Shown one piece after another: positions 12,190-23,609 of a stretch of 64,000 nt of DNA. Made by a program: the position numbers and the translations under genes. Location: assembly GCA_039000515.1 (NCBI GenBank), contig JBCFYV010011135.1:11234776-11298775 (forward strand). Reading direction: 5' to 3'. The DNA comes from Timema cristinae. Its lineage: Eukaryota > Arthropoda > Insecta > Phasmatodea > Timematidae. Each line of letters opens with the position of its first letter. Within the stretch, counting starts at the first letter, position 1. A model generated the notes under the pieces. It searched no databases. It saw nothing but the letters and a program-made list of their open reading frames with translations, and had not been told where the DNA came from.

Positions 12190-12800
12190 AAAGGATTAGT
12201 GAAAATTGTGCCCGGGAAAACTGCGCCTTCCCAGAAAAATGGGGAAAATTAGACCCTCCTCTCAATAATCACACCAATAGGTAGGAAAAGTTTAATCCAC
12301 ACACTATTTTATAAACTTAGAAAACAAGTACATCCAAGGACCTAACAAAGTGTTTGAAGAGTCTAGCCAAGATTAAAAATATTGAATAAAAGGTCGTCAT
12401 TAATTAGTTTGGTAACTTCAATGTATACTTTCACATCAAATGCTTACAGATACACACTAATATTTATTTCATTGACAAACCTAACCTAACCTAACCTAAC
12501 CTAAGCAACACGCAAAGAAACAGGTGCGATGAATCGATGTACTTTGACCTCCTTAAAACCTCATGATATGAAATGAGTCGATTTGAAATACCCCCACCCT
12601 CCTAAACAAAAGGGTGCGATGAAGTGATCTATGCTGGTGAAAGTGGTAAGATCATGAGGAAAGTGTTGTTAAAGTTATATAGGTGAAACAGACAAGGTCA
12701 CGTGGGCGCACTTTTCCCACCTAGTAGTGTGATGATTCATGTGAGGAAACAGTTTTCCTTTTTTCCTGGGAAGACGCAGTTTTCCCGACACCTCTTTAAA
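12190..12800. mobile_element. Inverted-repeat element carrying a telomere-like motif
   Basis: A 21-bp block beginning GGGAAAACTGCG at 12214-12234 recurs inverted at 12766-12786 with one mismatch. TTTAAAG lies outside both copies. The 530-bp interior is non-coding and holds CCTAA x5. Probably a non-autonomous DNA transposon; family unassigned and outer limits approximate. Confidence 0.5.
12480..12504. repeat. (CCTAA)5 interstitial telomere-like repeat
   Basis: Five perfect CCTAA units, i.e. TTAGG on the minus strand, the telomere repeat of many arthropods. Too short to be a telomere. Confidence 0.85.
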
Positions 12801-14140
12801 GCGCACATGTACTTTGTTTGAGGTAAAACAGTGAAATGTTATTTTTCTTCGTGCCTCCTGGCTGGAAGATAATATTGTAGCGTTATCTTTCTCCTCCTTA
12901 CGCCTTCATTTCAGAGATTAAGACCAATAAGTTACTTTTCCCCCATTCTCTTTTCATGCTTGAACGCCATAGGGTTAATAATAATTAGATGTACATAATT
13001 TTTACATCAGGTCTATTTTATAATGGAAACACAGGTTTACAAATTATGTTCTATTTATTAAATTGGAATGACACTCAATTATACAGAACTGATCACAGTC
13101 GGAAATAAAATGTTTTTAATACACGGCAGCTTTAAAGTTTGAAATTCGGATGTTTGCGCGTGGCCGAACTTTACTACAGTAGAGTTGCAAGCCAAGTGAA
13201 GTTAGAAGGGCCCTTTTTCTTATTTATAGTTATACAAGAAGACTTCTAGAATCTTCCAATTTCATGAGACCCCCACCATGATTTCATCAACTTTCAGAAA
13301 CAAGAGAGAGATATATAAAAACAGCTAGAAAAAAATATTTGGGCGTGACTTTTTCACAAAATACTCGAAAGAGGGGTGAGAACCTGTTAACAAAGCCAAG
13401 ACTTTAAGACGGTAACAAAGTGTCTTGTCAACACATTAAAAATATGACCACCCAGGTTTGTTAGACCAGAAAAGAAGATTTTAACGTATATGGAGTCATT
13501 AAGTCTAATATAGTACATAATTGTTCATTAATTTGAAATATATTAAGGATGGAAACTTTTGATTTGGAAATTCCGAAAGGTAAAATCTATATCATTACAA
13601 CAGCGTACTCTTGCTTTTCACTTAAACAAGCCAAATGTACTTTTTTTTTCTAATTATTATTTGGAAAATAAAGATATGTCGGGTTTTTTTCTACCGTGTC
13701 TTAATATCTGTCCATGTTATACGTATATCTATATTAATAAAACTAATTTAGTTAAAGTTAAGACAATCTAAGTTACCAATATACGAAATATTAAATGTTA
13801 AAGTTACCTATGAAAAAAGTGTTTGAATAGGATGCAATTAAAACATTTCTACACCCAAGATAGCCAAATATACTAATTTCCCTGATTGAATATATAATTA
13901 CCTGATTTTTCCAGTTTTTTTTTTTATATTTTTACTGACCGTGGCCAGCATGTTAATAAACTATCCAATTTAATGAAAATGGGAGAGAAAAATAATTAAC
14001 ACCCAACATCCTCCTCGATTTTAGTCATAATTTTAAGAATGTACTCTTTTTAAATAATGTAAGAGCTCAGTTTTAACTGACCTAGCTCGGTTTGTTTTTG
14101 AGTTATTGATAATGTCTTCTTATTTCTTGCTATTTTCTTA
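12801..14140. other. No recognisable feature
   Basis: AT-rich, several T-tracts, stops in all frames. A 70-codon ORF at 13559-13771 has no protein character. Confidence 0.5.
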
Positions 14141-14395
14141 GCAGCGCGTTTTACTACCCGTTTGGGCTATACGCTTAGGAAAGCATATAAATTACACTAA
14201 GGTTAAGGATGAGCAAGTATGAGTTTAGATAAAGTGTACCCACATTTGTGTGTATGAAAATTGGAACATGATTTTGAAAGAAAAAAAACACTCTTAAATC
14301 ACCCTACTGGTATTCAATCTTGATCTCCCTATCATCAGCCATCTAGTCTATTGTGATAGTGACACCCTAAACCACGTGGTCCAATTGGGTCCAAG
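14141..14395 (-). mobile_element. SINE A'
   Basis: Near full-length reverse copy: GCGTTTTACTACCCGTTTGGG tail end, GTACCCACATTTGTGTG body, and the reversed tRNA-like head ending AAACCACGTGGTCCAATTGG. Diverged. Confidence 0.7.
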
Positions 14396-15219
14396 CTCAC
14401 TTAAAATGTGACCCTCACAGTATCATGGTAAATAAATTAAGGGGATCCCTTGGTGGCAGATGTGAAATTATTAAAATAAAAATATTGGTTTTAAAAAGTA
14501 ATGGTTACATTTTATTATGCATTTATTTGATTAAATAAAAATATGTATAAATATATAAATATAATGTTTAAGTTGTGTTGTGAAAGTGTGGTGTGTGTGT
14601 GTATTTTGTGCGTGCATAGTTCATAATATAATTTGTTGGCAGTAAAATTTGAAAAATTCTACCAACCAAAATTACTATTTGTTTATAAGTGTTGAACATA
14701 ATTAATGTTTATCAAGTGTTGTTAGTAGTCCATTATTAAGTTGATGGAATCCCTAAATATATCTTCAGCCCACGGTACAAACTGATATTATATTTGGCCC
14801 TTGGGATGTAAAAAGTTTGACCAACAGACGGTCACCGAAGCTAGTTATTTTCTTATTGATTTATAGCTAAGTAATGTATCAACTTTACTTCCGGGTAAAA
14901 TATGGTGCTAAATTATCTTCTTTCACTAAAGATGTCTGCGCAAATTTATTTGCTGCCAACACACCGGGAACACCTTGTTTCTAGATCGTTGAACTTATAT
15001 TGGCCAATCAGGCAAAAGCTGCCGTCTTATACGTGGCTTGGCAAATTTCATTCTTACGAGGCAAAGGTAAGGTAACCTCCTTATTCGTCCCAAAAATATA
15101 TTATTTTACGTCCGTGACAGATTTTGTCCTCTATTTTGTCTCTATTTGATAGATAGATTAACTCAATTTTTGAAATTAATTTATATATGGATTAAATTTA
15201 GTATATGTATATATAAGTG
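14396..15219. other. No recognisable feature
   Basis: AT-rich with a short GT-rich stretch near 14588-14605. No gene or element recognised. Confidence 0.45.
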
Positions 15220-15825
15220 GAACCTGGATAGTTCGAACTTGAAGGGACCAGGAAAAAAATTGAATTAAATAAGTTTCTTAAAAGTAATTCCCCTTTCCAC
15301 ATCCTATCACCGCTACTTTTTCGGCCAAAGTTAATGATTTATAGGACTGTGGCTTGGACAGTGACATCATGACACAACACACACACAAACACTACTGTAC
15401 AGTATGTACTGAACAAAACAAAAACTAAACAACAAAACAAAATAATCCTGCACGTCACAAGAATATGCTACGACTGAATCACTAGAACAGCGCACGTAAC
15501 TTCTCGAGAGGTTCGACTTTGACTAATGGAGTACAGAAATGTAAGTGTAACAAAGACAAAGGGGTGAGTGGGGGATGGGTAGGGGCATGAAGAAGGGTGT
15601 AGACCACATTCCAACGTCACCTCCCCTGTTTCCAAAAATAGAACAACACGGCGCTGCAACTATAAGTAGGATGACAATACTGCACAGTACATTACAACTT
15701 ACAAAATGTTCGAATTAACCAAAACAAAATTCGAACCATCCATGATTTTTTAACATTGTTTTAATACAAAATTCACAAGACCCGGCGGAAAATTTGAATT
15801 ACTGAAGTTGGAGTTAGTCAGGTTA
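15220..15825. mobile_element. pogo/Tigger-like inverted-repeat element
   Basis: Left AGTGGAACCTGGATAGTTCG and the right end reversed (ATAACCTGACTAACTCCAAC) are imperfect terminal repeats with further internal matches such as TTGAATT/GTGAATT. The element sits between TA-rich flanks (TATATATAA and TATATATAT), consistent with TA insertion. GAATTAACC/GAACC motifs typify the ends. No transposase ORF. Confidence 0.5.
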
Positions 15826-15842
15826 TATATATATATATATAT
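15826..15842. repeat. (AT)n microsatellite
   Basis: Short TA tract between the pogo-like element and a SINE. Confidence 0.85.
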
Positions 15843-16100
15843 CAGCCTCTGTGGTCTGGTGATTAGAGCTCCTGGCTACAAATCAAGAAGTCCTGGGTTC
15901 GATGCCTAGCGCATCCAAAATGTATATGTGAAGCAGTGATCCTGGAAGTGAATCAAACGCAGCCTCGCAATGACAAATGAGTATCTAATTTAATTAAGAA
16001 GTGGCAGCTATTGTTTAGAAAACTGAGATTAATGGCCAAAGGGTTCGTTAATATGACCACATGACACCCTGTATCTGCGAAAGTTGGCACTAACATCGCT
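15843..16100 (+). mobile_element. SINE C
   Basis: tRNA-like head CTCTGTGGTCTGGTGATTAG with B-box TGGGTTCGATGCCTAG, resembling tRNA-Glu. The body has GTGAAGCAGTG, CAGCCTCGCAATGACAAATGAG, AAGTGGCAGCT and AAAACTGAGATTAA, shared with 18240 and 23265. Confidence 0.75.
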
Positions 16101-16169
16101 AATGGTGGTGGCCACTCGGTCGGTTAACTCGCTGGCGGGATCACACCATGAAGAATATAATATATAATT

Positions 16170-17538
16170 TTATATGTATATATTATAATTATATATTTAA
16201 CTGGTTTCATTGTCCACACTTATGAGTCTCAAATAACTAGGTAGTAGACTATATAACCGGGAAATCCCCATCACTAATACAATAAAGAACCCAACTTTAA
16301 AAGAGCAGTAGAACTATAAATGCTAGACCTAATTGCATGTATATGTGTCACAATTAGATTAATACAAAAACAAGACTACAAAGTATTTACATCTATCAAT
16401 AGAATAAAGATAAATCATGATAATTATTTAAACTAGCCGCTGTTTGATCATTTTACGCGTCAGACTCCTTAAAACAGTTTGATTTAGTGTAGGCTAGCAA
16501 CACTGAATTGACACATCCAAAAGCACTTGGCATCTGACGATGACAGCGATAACAAATCAAACATGTTTGTTTCTAAGCGGTGTTGGGCGTTGAGTGGTGG
16601 TAAGCTGTTTTTTCTCACGATTGCAAGTGTGATGAACCCTTTTTTGATTTAAAAGTGTTGATTTTCCTCGCTTTCTAGCTCAGACAAGGTTTATGACGTT
16701 TATAGATCAAAATCTCTTTCTATGTAGCACTAAGCCTCATTTACATAGGACTACCTCGTTCCTTAAGGCGATTGGCCCTTTTCATTTGGAGTGGAAATGC
16801 AGAGCCACGGGAACAAACGTTTATCTTCAAGAATTTTTATTGTTTTGCAATTTTCTTTTTGGAAACTGTTTGTTGAAGAATAGAACATGTTGGTTATTTT
16901 ATACTTTTTATACCTTCTCTATAATTTTAACAGTGATCAAATATCAATAAAATTGACATTTTTAAATATAAAATTGCCAGCTTCATTTAAAAAATAAGAA
17001 AATTTAACAATTAATAAACATAGATACATTATCTTAGAAAGGGTGCTGAAAATATTAATATGAAAACTTCCCTTGTTCTTGAGAAAACCGATATTTCCAA
17101 ACGTAGGATTTTTCCTCAAGACCTGTCTAGTAGCTAGCGCAATCCATGGTTTCCGTGATCCATCTATTCTAGTTGGTGTGGAAGGATACTTTGGTCGGTT
17201 GTGAAGCCACACTACGCCTTTCACCCTTCCACCCACCATCCCACAAAATAGGTTTTAGACTTGCGCTCGACAGGGTCAAGGGCCATCTAACTTATTTCTT
17301 ACGATCGGGGGTACCGAAACCTTATTTAATGTGTGTGGGGCAGAAAAAAGTTATAATTTTAGGAACTTGCCCTCTCCCCCCCCCCCTCCTCCTTTTCCAC
17401 CTTCCCTGATAAATGTTGAAAATTGGGTGTCTTTAAAAGATATTTAGATCCATCCTTTGAAATTGTATGTAGCTATAAGTTATTTTGAGTAGTTCTAGCC
17501 CTGAATTAAAATAAAATATAAAATAAATTGCTCTAAAA
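16170..17538. other. No recognisable feature
   Basis: AT-rich. ORFs of 85 codons (16693, +), 100 codons (17239, minus) and 78 codons (17173, +) show no domain, motif or splice context I can support. Confidence 0.4.
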
Positions 17539-18052
17539 CAGTGGTTCTCAATAGCCGGCCCGCGAAGGATGCCAGTCTTACCCACGGTCAAAAAAAAAAC
17601 TGAATATATATATATATAACTAAGTTATCCAAATTGTAAGAAGAAACTTGCCATTCTAGTTTGAGCTATGTTTGGTTCTACCTTCAAATGTGAATCAAGC
17701 TTCTCTGACATGAATAATATAAAAAACTGTTACAGGAACAAATTAACAGATGTTTATGTTGAAAACTCCCAGATTAGTAACTACATCCTATACTCCAGAT
17801 TTTAAACAAATTGTTGAAGGAAATCGCCTTCATTTTTCTCATTAGTTTCTTGAGAACTATAGTAAGGTTTGTTTTAAAATTTATATTTTATAAATCCTAA
17901 AATTAAAATAATGTTCATAATATTATGGGGTACTTAGTTTTCTTTTTTAGTACATTGTGTAAATTTTTCAAATTAAGTTTTCACATCCTCTGGCCTGGTC
18001 CATAAAAAATATATAACTGCTACCCACGCTGAGAAGTAATTGAGAACCACTG
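17539..18052. mobile_element. Non-autonomous hAT-type element with 8-bp TSD
   Basis: Ends are perfect inverted repeats, CAGTGGTTCTCAAT on the left and ATTGAGAACCACTG on the right, a classic hAT terminus. CTCTAAAA is duplicated exactly at 17531-17538 and 18053-18060. The 514-bp interior is AT-rich and non-coding. Non-autonomous copy mobilised in trans. Confidence 0.9.
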
Positions 18053-18082
18053 CTCTAAAAGCTATTTAATCCAACATCCTAG

Positions 18083-18195
18083 CTCAGTCGGTAGCGTGCC
18101 TGTATATTGAAATAAAGGTCTTGGGTTCAATTCTCAGCATGGCCGAAAAATATATAATTGGTGAAATTTGGGTTTACCCTTTCAGAGTGATGAAT
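18083..18195 (+). mobile_element. SINE F, 5' part
   Basis: tRNA-like head TAGCTCAGTCGGTAGCGTGC (A-box) and CTTGGGTTCAATTCTCAGC (B-box), then the family body TTGGTGAAATTTGGGTTTACCC. Truncated 3'. Confidence 0.7.
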
Positions 18196-18239
18196 TCATT
18201 CATACGAGAATAATAATTATCAACACTAGAGAATAATGT

Positions 18240-18475
18240 GACCGCCTCCGTTGTCTAGTGGTCAGACAGAGTTCCTGGCTATAGATCCAGAGGCCGGGTT
18301 CAATTCCCGGGACGTCCAGATTTTCTCTGTGAAGCAGTGTGTCTTTAACTGACTCAAACTCAGCTTCGTGAGGACCAATTTGGAGATACTTGGATGAAAA
18401 AGTAGCAGCTCCTGTTAATAAAACTGAGATTAACAACAAGAGCGCTCACGATTGCACCATGTAGTTTATAGTGTC
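18240..18475 (+). mobile_element. SINE C
   Basis: Head CCTCCGTTGTCTAGTGGTCAG with B-box CGGGTTCAATTCCCGGG, then GTGAAGCAGTGTG, CTCAGCTTCGTGAGG, AAAAGTAGCAGCTCC and AAAACTGAGATTAAC. Confidence 0.8.
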
Positions 18476-18479
18476 CTGT

Positions 18480-21115
18480 GTCTCAGTACGCATGCGTGTT
18501 AAATGATCTGTCAGCGCTACCAACATCGATAACACACTGCATTGTGACGCCCCTGAAATTCTCCACCTGTGTTTTATTTGTTCAACCGATCCTCTTCGTT
18601 CTTTATCAACTTCTCAACAAAGCTCTCTCTCTGCCTTCTCTACTACGAAATGTTTCATTTTTATTTTTAAAGAATAAAAAAGAGTGAGAAAAAGAAAAAT
18701 ATAGGTAAGAGACCTTCCGTTTCAATAGCCACAGCATCTGTTGAGAATAAGTCATGTTTTTTTGTTGTTATTTTTGTGAGTTGAAAATTAAAAGAAGAAA
18801 AAAAATAGGAAAAAGACTTAAGCCTGGAAGGAAGTTTTTTTCCCTTTAAACAAGAGATCAACATTTACGCTGAGAGAGTATGTACCACCACATATCGTGA
18901 CCTTGAATTAGCCCCGAAGGTACGGTCATGCTCGCCAATCTCTCACCGAAACATTTCTCAACCGTCAGGAATTTTTCAACAACTATTTTTAACATATAAT
19001 AGTCCGATCGTCAGTCGCTGTTTCGCCCACAAACACTGGTACGGCAATATATTATTTTTTTATTTCCTGGGCTAGATTTAGAGCCCACAACTGGAAGAGG
19101 TTTTTTTCTTTTTAAATCATAAATCTTGTTTATGCTTGCCTTGAAAAGACAGTTATGTAAATATTAAAGACGGAAAGTATTTTTAACTGATAATATAGTG
19201 TTGAAAAAAAGTATAGAAAATGTTTCTTATATATTAGTAAAGTTCATGGGAAAAAAAAGTAAATCTAAACATCCTCGTAACATTTTATATTTTATTTAGT
19301 AAATAACTCAACAAAAGCACTTCATATTAAAATAATAAAAGCAAAATATATTTGTTGTTTTTCACTTAAGTAACACAACATTCAATGATAATTTTATGAA
19401 AACATTTGATGGCAAAATATTATTTCTAAATGTTTTTGTTGTATGTTTATAGCACGTTTGAGTAATGTGTAACTTAAGGGCATTGTATACTTTGAAAGAA
19501 ATATCCTCACACCGCTTTATTTATTATGTGAGTTAAAGTCCTGAAGCTTCAAAAAAACTAAAACAATACTCGACTTGCTTAGAATATTATTTTGTGACCT
19601 TGTTAAAACGTAATTTTATTGTTTGAGGAAGGATAGATTTAGGCTAGATTTATATTTCTACCTACTTACTTTGATCACAGAACTGCAACATTTCATTTGA
19701 GACTTTGTTGAAACTGATAAAGTTGTTCCTTTCCAGGCTAATTTAAAATGATCAATAAACATTAAATTATTAATTTTTAGGAAGATGGCTATGAATTAAA
19801 CCTTCATTTTTCTGTCAGGAATATGTTAAAATAACAAACCACTTCTTAAATAGCACGGGATTTCTTAAGGTCTACGGTGAATCACAGTGCTTCTATAAAC
19901 GGCCTCCTCAACAGGCTGCTCTAATTCGAGGTCATAATTATATTCTAAGTGAGATTCACATCTTTATGAAGTTTACTGCAAGCGTCACTCGTCAACAGTG
20001 AAGATAGGATCAAATAAATGGTCTTATTTAGCACGTATATCTTATTTTTAGTTAAGATAAATAATCTACTATTTTCAACTCCTGTCTTCTAGCTACAAAC
20101 GATGACACCGGGCTACAAATATGTACGAGTATTGCCTATAGTTAAATCCATAGACGTTGCTGGCCTTTATATTTGTGGAATGGGGTATGGGGGGAAGGGA
20201 GAGAGAGGGTAGAACGAACCCATTTTAACTTAAAATTGTATTTTTTAAATGATTTCATATCAAATTGATAACATTAATAATATTACTCAAAACGTGAATT
20301 TTTAACTTATTTAGGGCCTGCCTCCTAGCCCCCGTCACTAATGATGCCTACAGTTAAATTGTTCAATTCAAAACACAAATAAAATTGTTAAAAACCACAA
20401 AGATAACATAATTATTTTATTTTATTGGCTATGAAGCTTACTACCCAACACAGGTGCGGTTCAATGCCCAATTTACTGAGCCTAGGCTGCAAGTATAAAC
20501 AATCATTTTGTGCTATGTACAGTATAAAATTATTATGTTCATAAAGTCAGTTACATTTTTTATTAAATACTCGTAAACCTAAATCCTATTACAAGCGTCA
20601 GTTATTTTCAAGGTAATATTATTATTTTTTGAACTAAAGTGCTTAAGATATTAGCAAACCCCCCACCCCACCCCCGGACAACCCCGGAAGTACGGACGGA
20701 TGAAAAACCATATCACAGGTAGTACATATGCAGAAAAGTGAGTACAAAATGGCCGAGCTAAACTCTAACTAAACACATTAGTGGTGTATGACCATTATCT
20801 GAGGAATATCATAGAGAAATTACTAATTTTTTTAAAAATTTAACACTTTAAACTTGATTGTGCCACATGGTCTCTTACCTTAAATGACGAGAAACAATTT
20901 AGGGTGCACGAAAACAAAGTAATTAGGAAAGTATTTGTTGAAAAGACGAATGAAGTGTAATGGAGGAAAAAAGAGGGTACATAATGATGAGTTACATGCC
21001 AATTATTCATCACCAGACACTCGTAGGGTAATCCGACTTGGCAAGCTACAGTGGGTTTGACATTCAGCGCGAATGTAAGAAACGATAACCACAGTTAGGG
21101 TAGGTATTGGAAAAT
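18480..21115. other. AT-rich, feature-poor interval
   Basis: No tRNA-like box, inverted terminal repeat or protein-like ORF recognised over 2.6 kb. ORFs up to 69 codons are chance-like. Confidence 0.45.
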
Positions 21116-21238
21116 CCAGTGGGAATAAACCAGTGAAGAAAACCAGTGGGAAGAAACCAGTGAAGAAAACCAGTGGGAATAAACTAGTGAAGAAAACCAG
21201 TGGGAATAAACCAGTGAAGAAAACCAGTGAAGAAAACC
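21116..21238. repeat. About 31-bp minisatellite
   Basis: Four units built from CCAGTGGGAATAAA and CCAGTGAAGAAAA. Confidence 0.85.
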
Positions 21239-21264
21239 TAGACGTAGATGGGAGGGTAACACTA

Positions 21265-21701
21265 GAATGTACCTGAAATGATAGGGTGTGATGAGGTGGA
21301 CTGGATAGAACTAGCTCAAGATAAGGATAGGGTGTGATGAGGTGGACTGGATAGAACTAGCTCAATATAAGGACAGGATGTAATAAAGTGGACTGGATAG
21401 AACTATCTCAATATAATGATAGGATGTAATAAAGTGGACTGGATAGAACTAGCTCAATATAAGGATAGGATGTAATAAAGTGGACTGGATAGAACTATCT
21501 CAATATAAGGATAGGATGTAATAAAGTGGACTGGATAGAACTAGCTCAATATAAGGATAGGATGTAATAAAGTGGACTGGATAGAACTATCTCAATATAA
21601 GGATAGGATGTAATAAAGTGGACTGGATAGAACTAACTCAATATAAGGATAGGGTGTAATGAAGTGAACTGGATAGAACTAGCTCAATATAAGGATAGGA
21701 T

Positions 21702-21755
<54 letters not shown>

Positions 21756-21875
21756 GCACCGCGTCTTACTACCCATTCGGGTTATACGCAGATAGGATGT
21801 AATAAAGTGGACTGGATAGAACTAGCTCAATATAAGGATAGGGTGTAATGAAGTGGACTGGATAGAACTAGATCG
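21265..21875. repeat. 46-bp minisatellite
   Basis: About eleven units of GGATAGGATGTAATAAAGTG plus GACTGGATAGAACTAGCTC plus AATATAA. GGTGTGATGAGG variants occupy the left edge. Interrupted at 21703-21790 by a SINE-tail insertion. Confidence 0.9.
21703..21790 (-). mobile_element. Extremely 5'-truncated SINE (tail only)
   Basis: A (TTA)n tract followed by AGCACCGCGTCTTACTACCC and GGGTTATACGC, the reversed 3' end shared by SINE A, A' and B. ATAGGATGTA lies on both sides; it is also part of the host minisatellite, so the target duplication is not independent evidence. Confidence 0.75.
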
Positions 21876-21887
21876 AGATAGGGATAA

Positions 21888-21960
21888 TTGGCGTACTTTT
21901 TTTATGTGCGGCAATGATTTTTCGAGTTCATAATGTTGTATGTAATGTAACACAATGGAT
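21888..21960. repeat. Dispersed repeat J, copy 1
   Basis: GCGTACTTTTTTTATGTGCG then CAATGATTTTTCGAGTT, matching GCGCACTTTTTTAGTGCG and CAATGAACTTTCGAGTT at 54847-54920. Confidence 0.45.
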
Positions 21961-22164
21961 ACAAATGGTTTAATATGAGGGTTAAGTATGAAGAAGGTTG
22001 TATATAATAATTACACCCATAAAATCTTGGAGAAGTTATGATAAAATAACATTGATAAATCCCATGTGTAAAACCACCTGAGGTGAGATTTGAACCTCGG
22101 TCTTTAGTAACTGACAATATAGTGTATTGTGAACTTGTCATCATCCCTCTAAAATATGTTTTAA

Positions 22165-22775
22165 CATAGGCCTGAATTTGGGCATCCCTCCATGATATCA
22201 GATTGGTTTCAGCCTGAATTTGGGCATCCCTCTATGATATCAGATTGGTATCGGCCTGAATTTGGGCATCCCTCCATGATATCAGATTGGTATCGGCCTG
22301 AATTTGGACATCCCTCTATGATATCAGATTGGTATCGGCCTGAATTTGGGCATCCTCCTATGATGTCAGATTGGTATTGGCCTGAATTTGGGCATCCCTC
22401 TATGATATCAGATTGGTATCGGCCTGAATTTGGGCATCCCTCCATGATGTCAGATTGGCATCAGCCTGAATTTGGGCATCCCTCCATGATGTCAGATTGG
22501 CATCAGCCTAAATTTGGGCATCCCTCCATGATGTCAGATTGGCATCAGCCTGAATTTGGGCATCCCTCTATGATATCAGATTGGTATCGGCCTGAATTTG
22601 GGCATCCCTCCGTGATGTCAGATTGGCATCAGCCTGAATTTGGGCATCCCTCCATGATGTCAGATTGGCATGAGCCTGAATTTGGGCATCCCTCCATGAT
22701 GTCAGATTAGCATCAGCCTGAATTTGGGCATCCCTCCATGATGTCAGATTGGCATCAGCCTGAATTTGGGCCCCC
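22165..22775. repeat. 42-bp minisatellite, about 14-15 units
   Basis: Unit: CTGAATTTGGGCATCCCTCC, ATGATGTCAG, ATTGGCATCAGC. Because 42 is a multiple of three, one plus-strand frame stays open for 172 codons (22192-22710, 14-residue repeat PEFGHPSMISDWYR) and a minus frame for 78. No signal peptide or unique flanking coding sequence supports a gene; treat as a minisatellite. Confidence 0.9.
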
Positions 22776-23264
22776 TTCCTCGCTATCTACCTCGTACTCG
22801 CACTTTACTAGGGCATAGTAGGAACAGTGTTGAAACAAGAATTAGATAACATGATCAATGACTCTCCAGGCTAAGTTCATTATAAGGTATACGTGGATCC
22901 AAAATATTAACTGATCAAATACACGGATGATAAATGAGTACGATTTTTATTTTTGTTCACTGGCAGTTTCATTGTTTCGTTACATTCTAAACTGATTCTG
23001 TGAAGTCCGTGTTTTGTTTGAATAGTGTGAGTAAATGTTTGAACAATTCTCCCTTTTTTTCTCTCTCTCTCTCTTCTTTCAGAGCTAAATTTCTAGATAA
23101 GGATACGTAAGGGAAGGTTATCTTTAACCAGCTTTACAGGAGGCCTTGGTTCGATGGTTCGCTACACCAACCAGCTTGATTACTTTAATTAAAATATGTC
23201 TTCCTATTCTCTCTCCAGTCTAATTACAGTTCAGTTCCTTAAACTACGACCATCTTTTTGTTCT
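22776..23264. other. No recognisable feature
   Basis: Contains a short CT tract near 23051-23074 only. Confidence 0.45.
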
Positions 23265-23475
23265 ATTGGTCCAAGATCCTGGCTACATATCCAGAAGTCC
23301 TGAGTTAGATTCCCGGCCATATTCTTCTGTGAAGCATTGGTTCTATAACGTGTCAACTCAGCCTCGTGATGGTAAATGAGCTACGTGAATGAAAAAGTAG
23401 CAGCTCTGATCTATAAAACTGATATTAACGACCGGAGGGTTGTTGTACTGACCAGGTGGTAAGACGATCACTAGT
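23265..23475 (+). mobile_element. SINE C
   Basis: Decayed head (GATCCTGGCTACATATCCAG, B-box TGAGTTAGATTCCCGGCC), body GTGAAGCATTGG, CAGCCTCGTGATGGTAAATGAG, AAAGTAGCAGCTCTG, AAAACTGATATTAACG. Confidence 0.7.
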
Positions 23476-23609
23476 AAGAATTTAAATTGAAAATACAAGT
23501 TATATGAATCTATATTTAAAGACAAACAAGTCTAGTTTACAGAGAACATTATATTTTGTTCTGAATCAGCTAGAGTGCCACTCCCCCCTCAAAACTATTT
23601 CCACGGCTT

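Noticed and set aside
12480..12504. Chromosome end
   Set aside because: Only five telomere-type units, with ordinary sequence on both sides.
16693..17239. ORFs of 85 (+) and 100 (minus) codons
   Set aside because: No domain, chance length for this composition, no splice context.
21116..22775. CRISPR-like spacing
   Set aside because: Contiguous minisatellite units without spacers.
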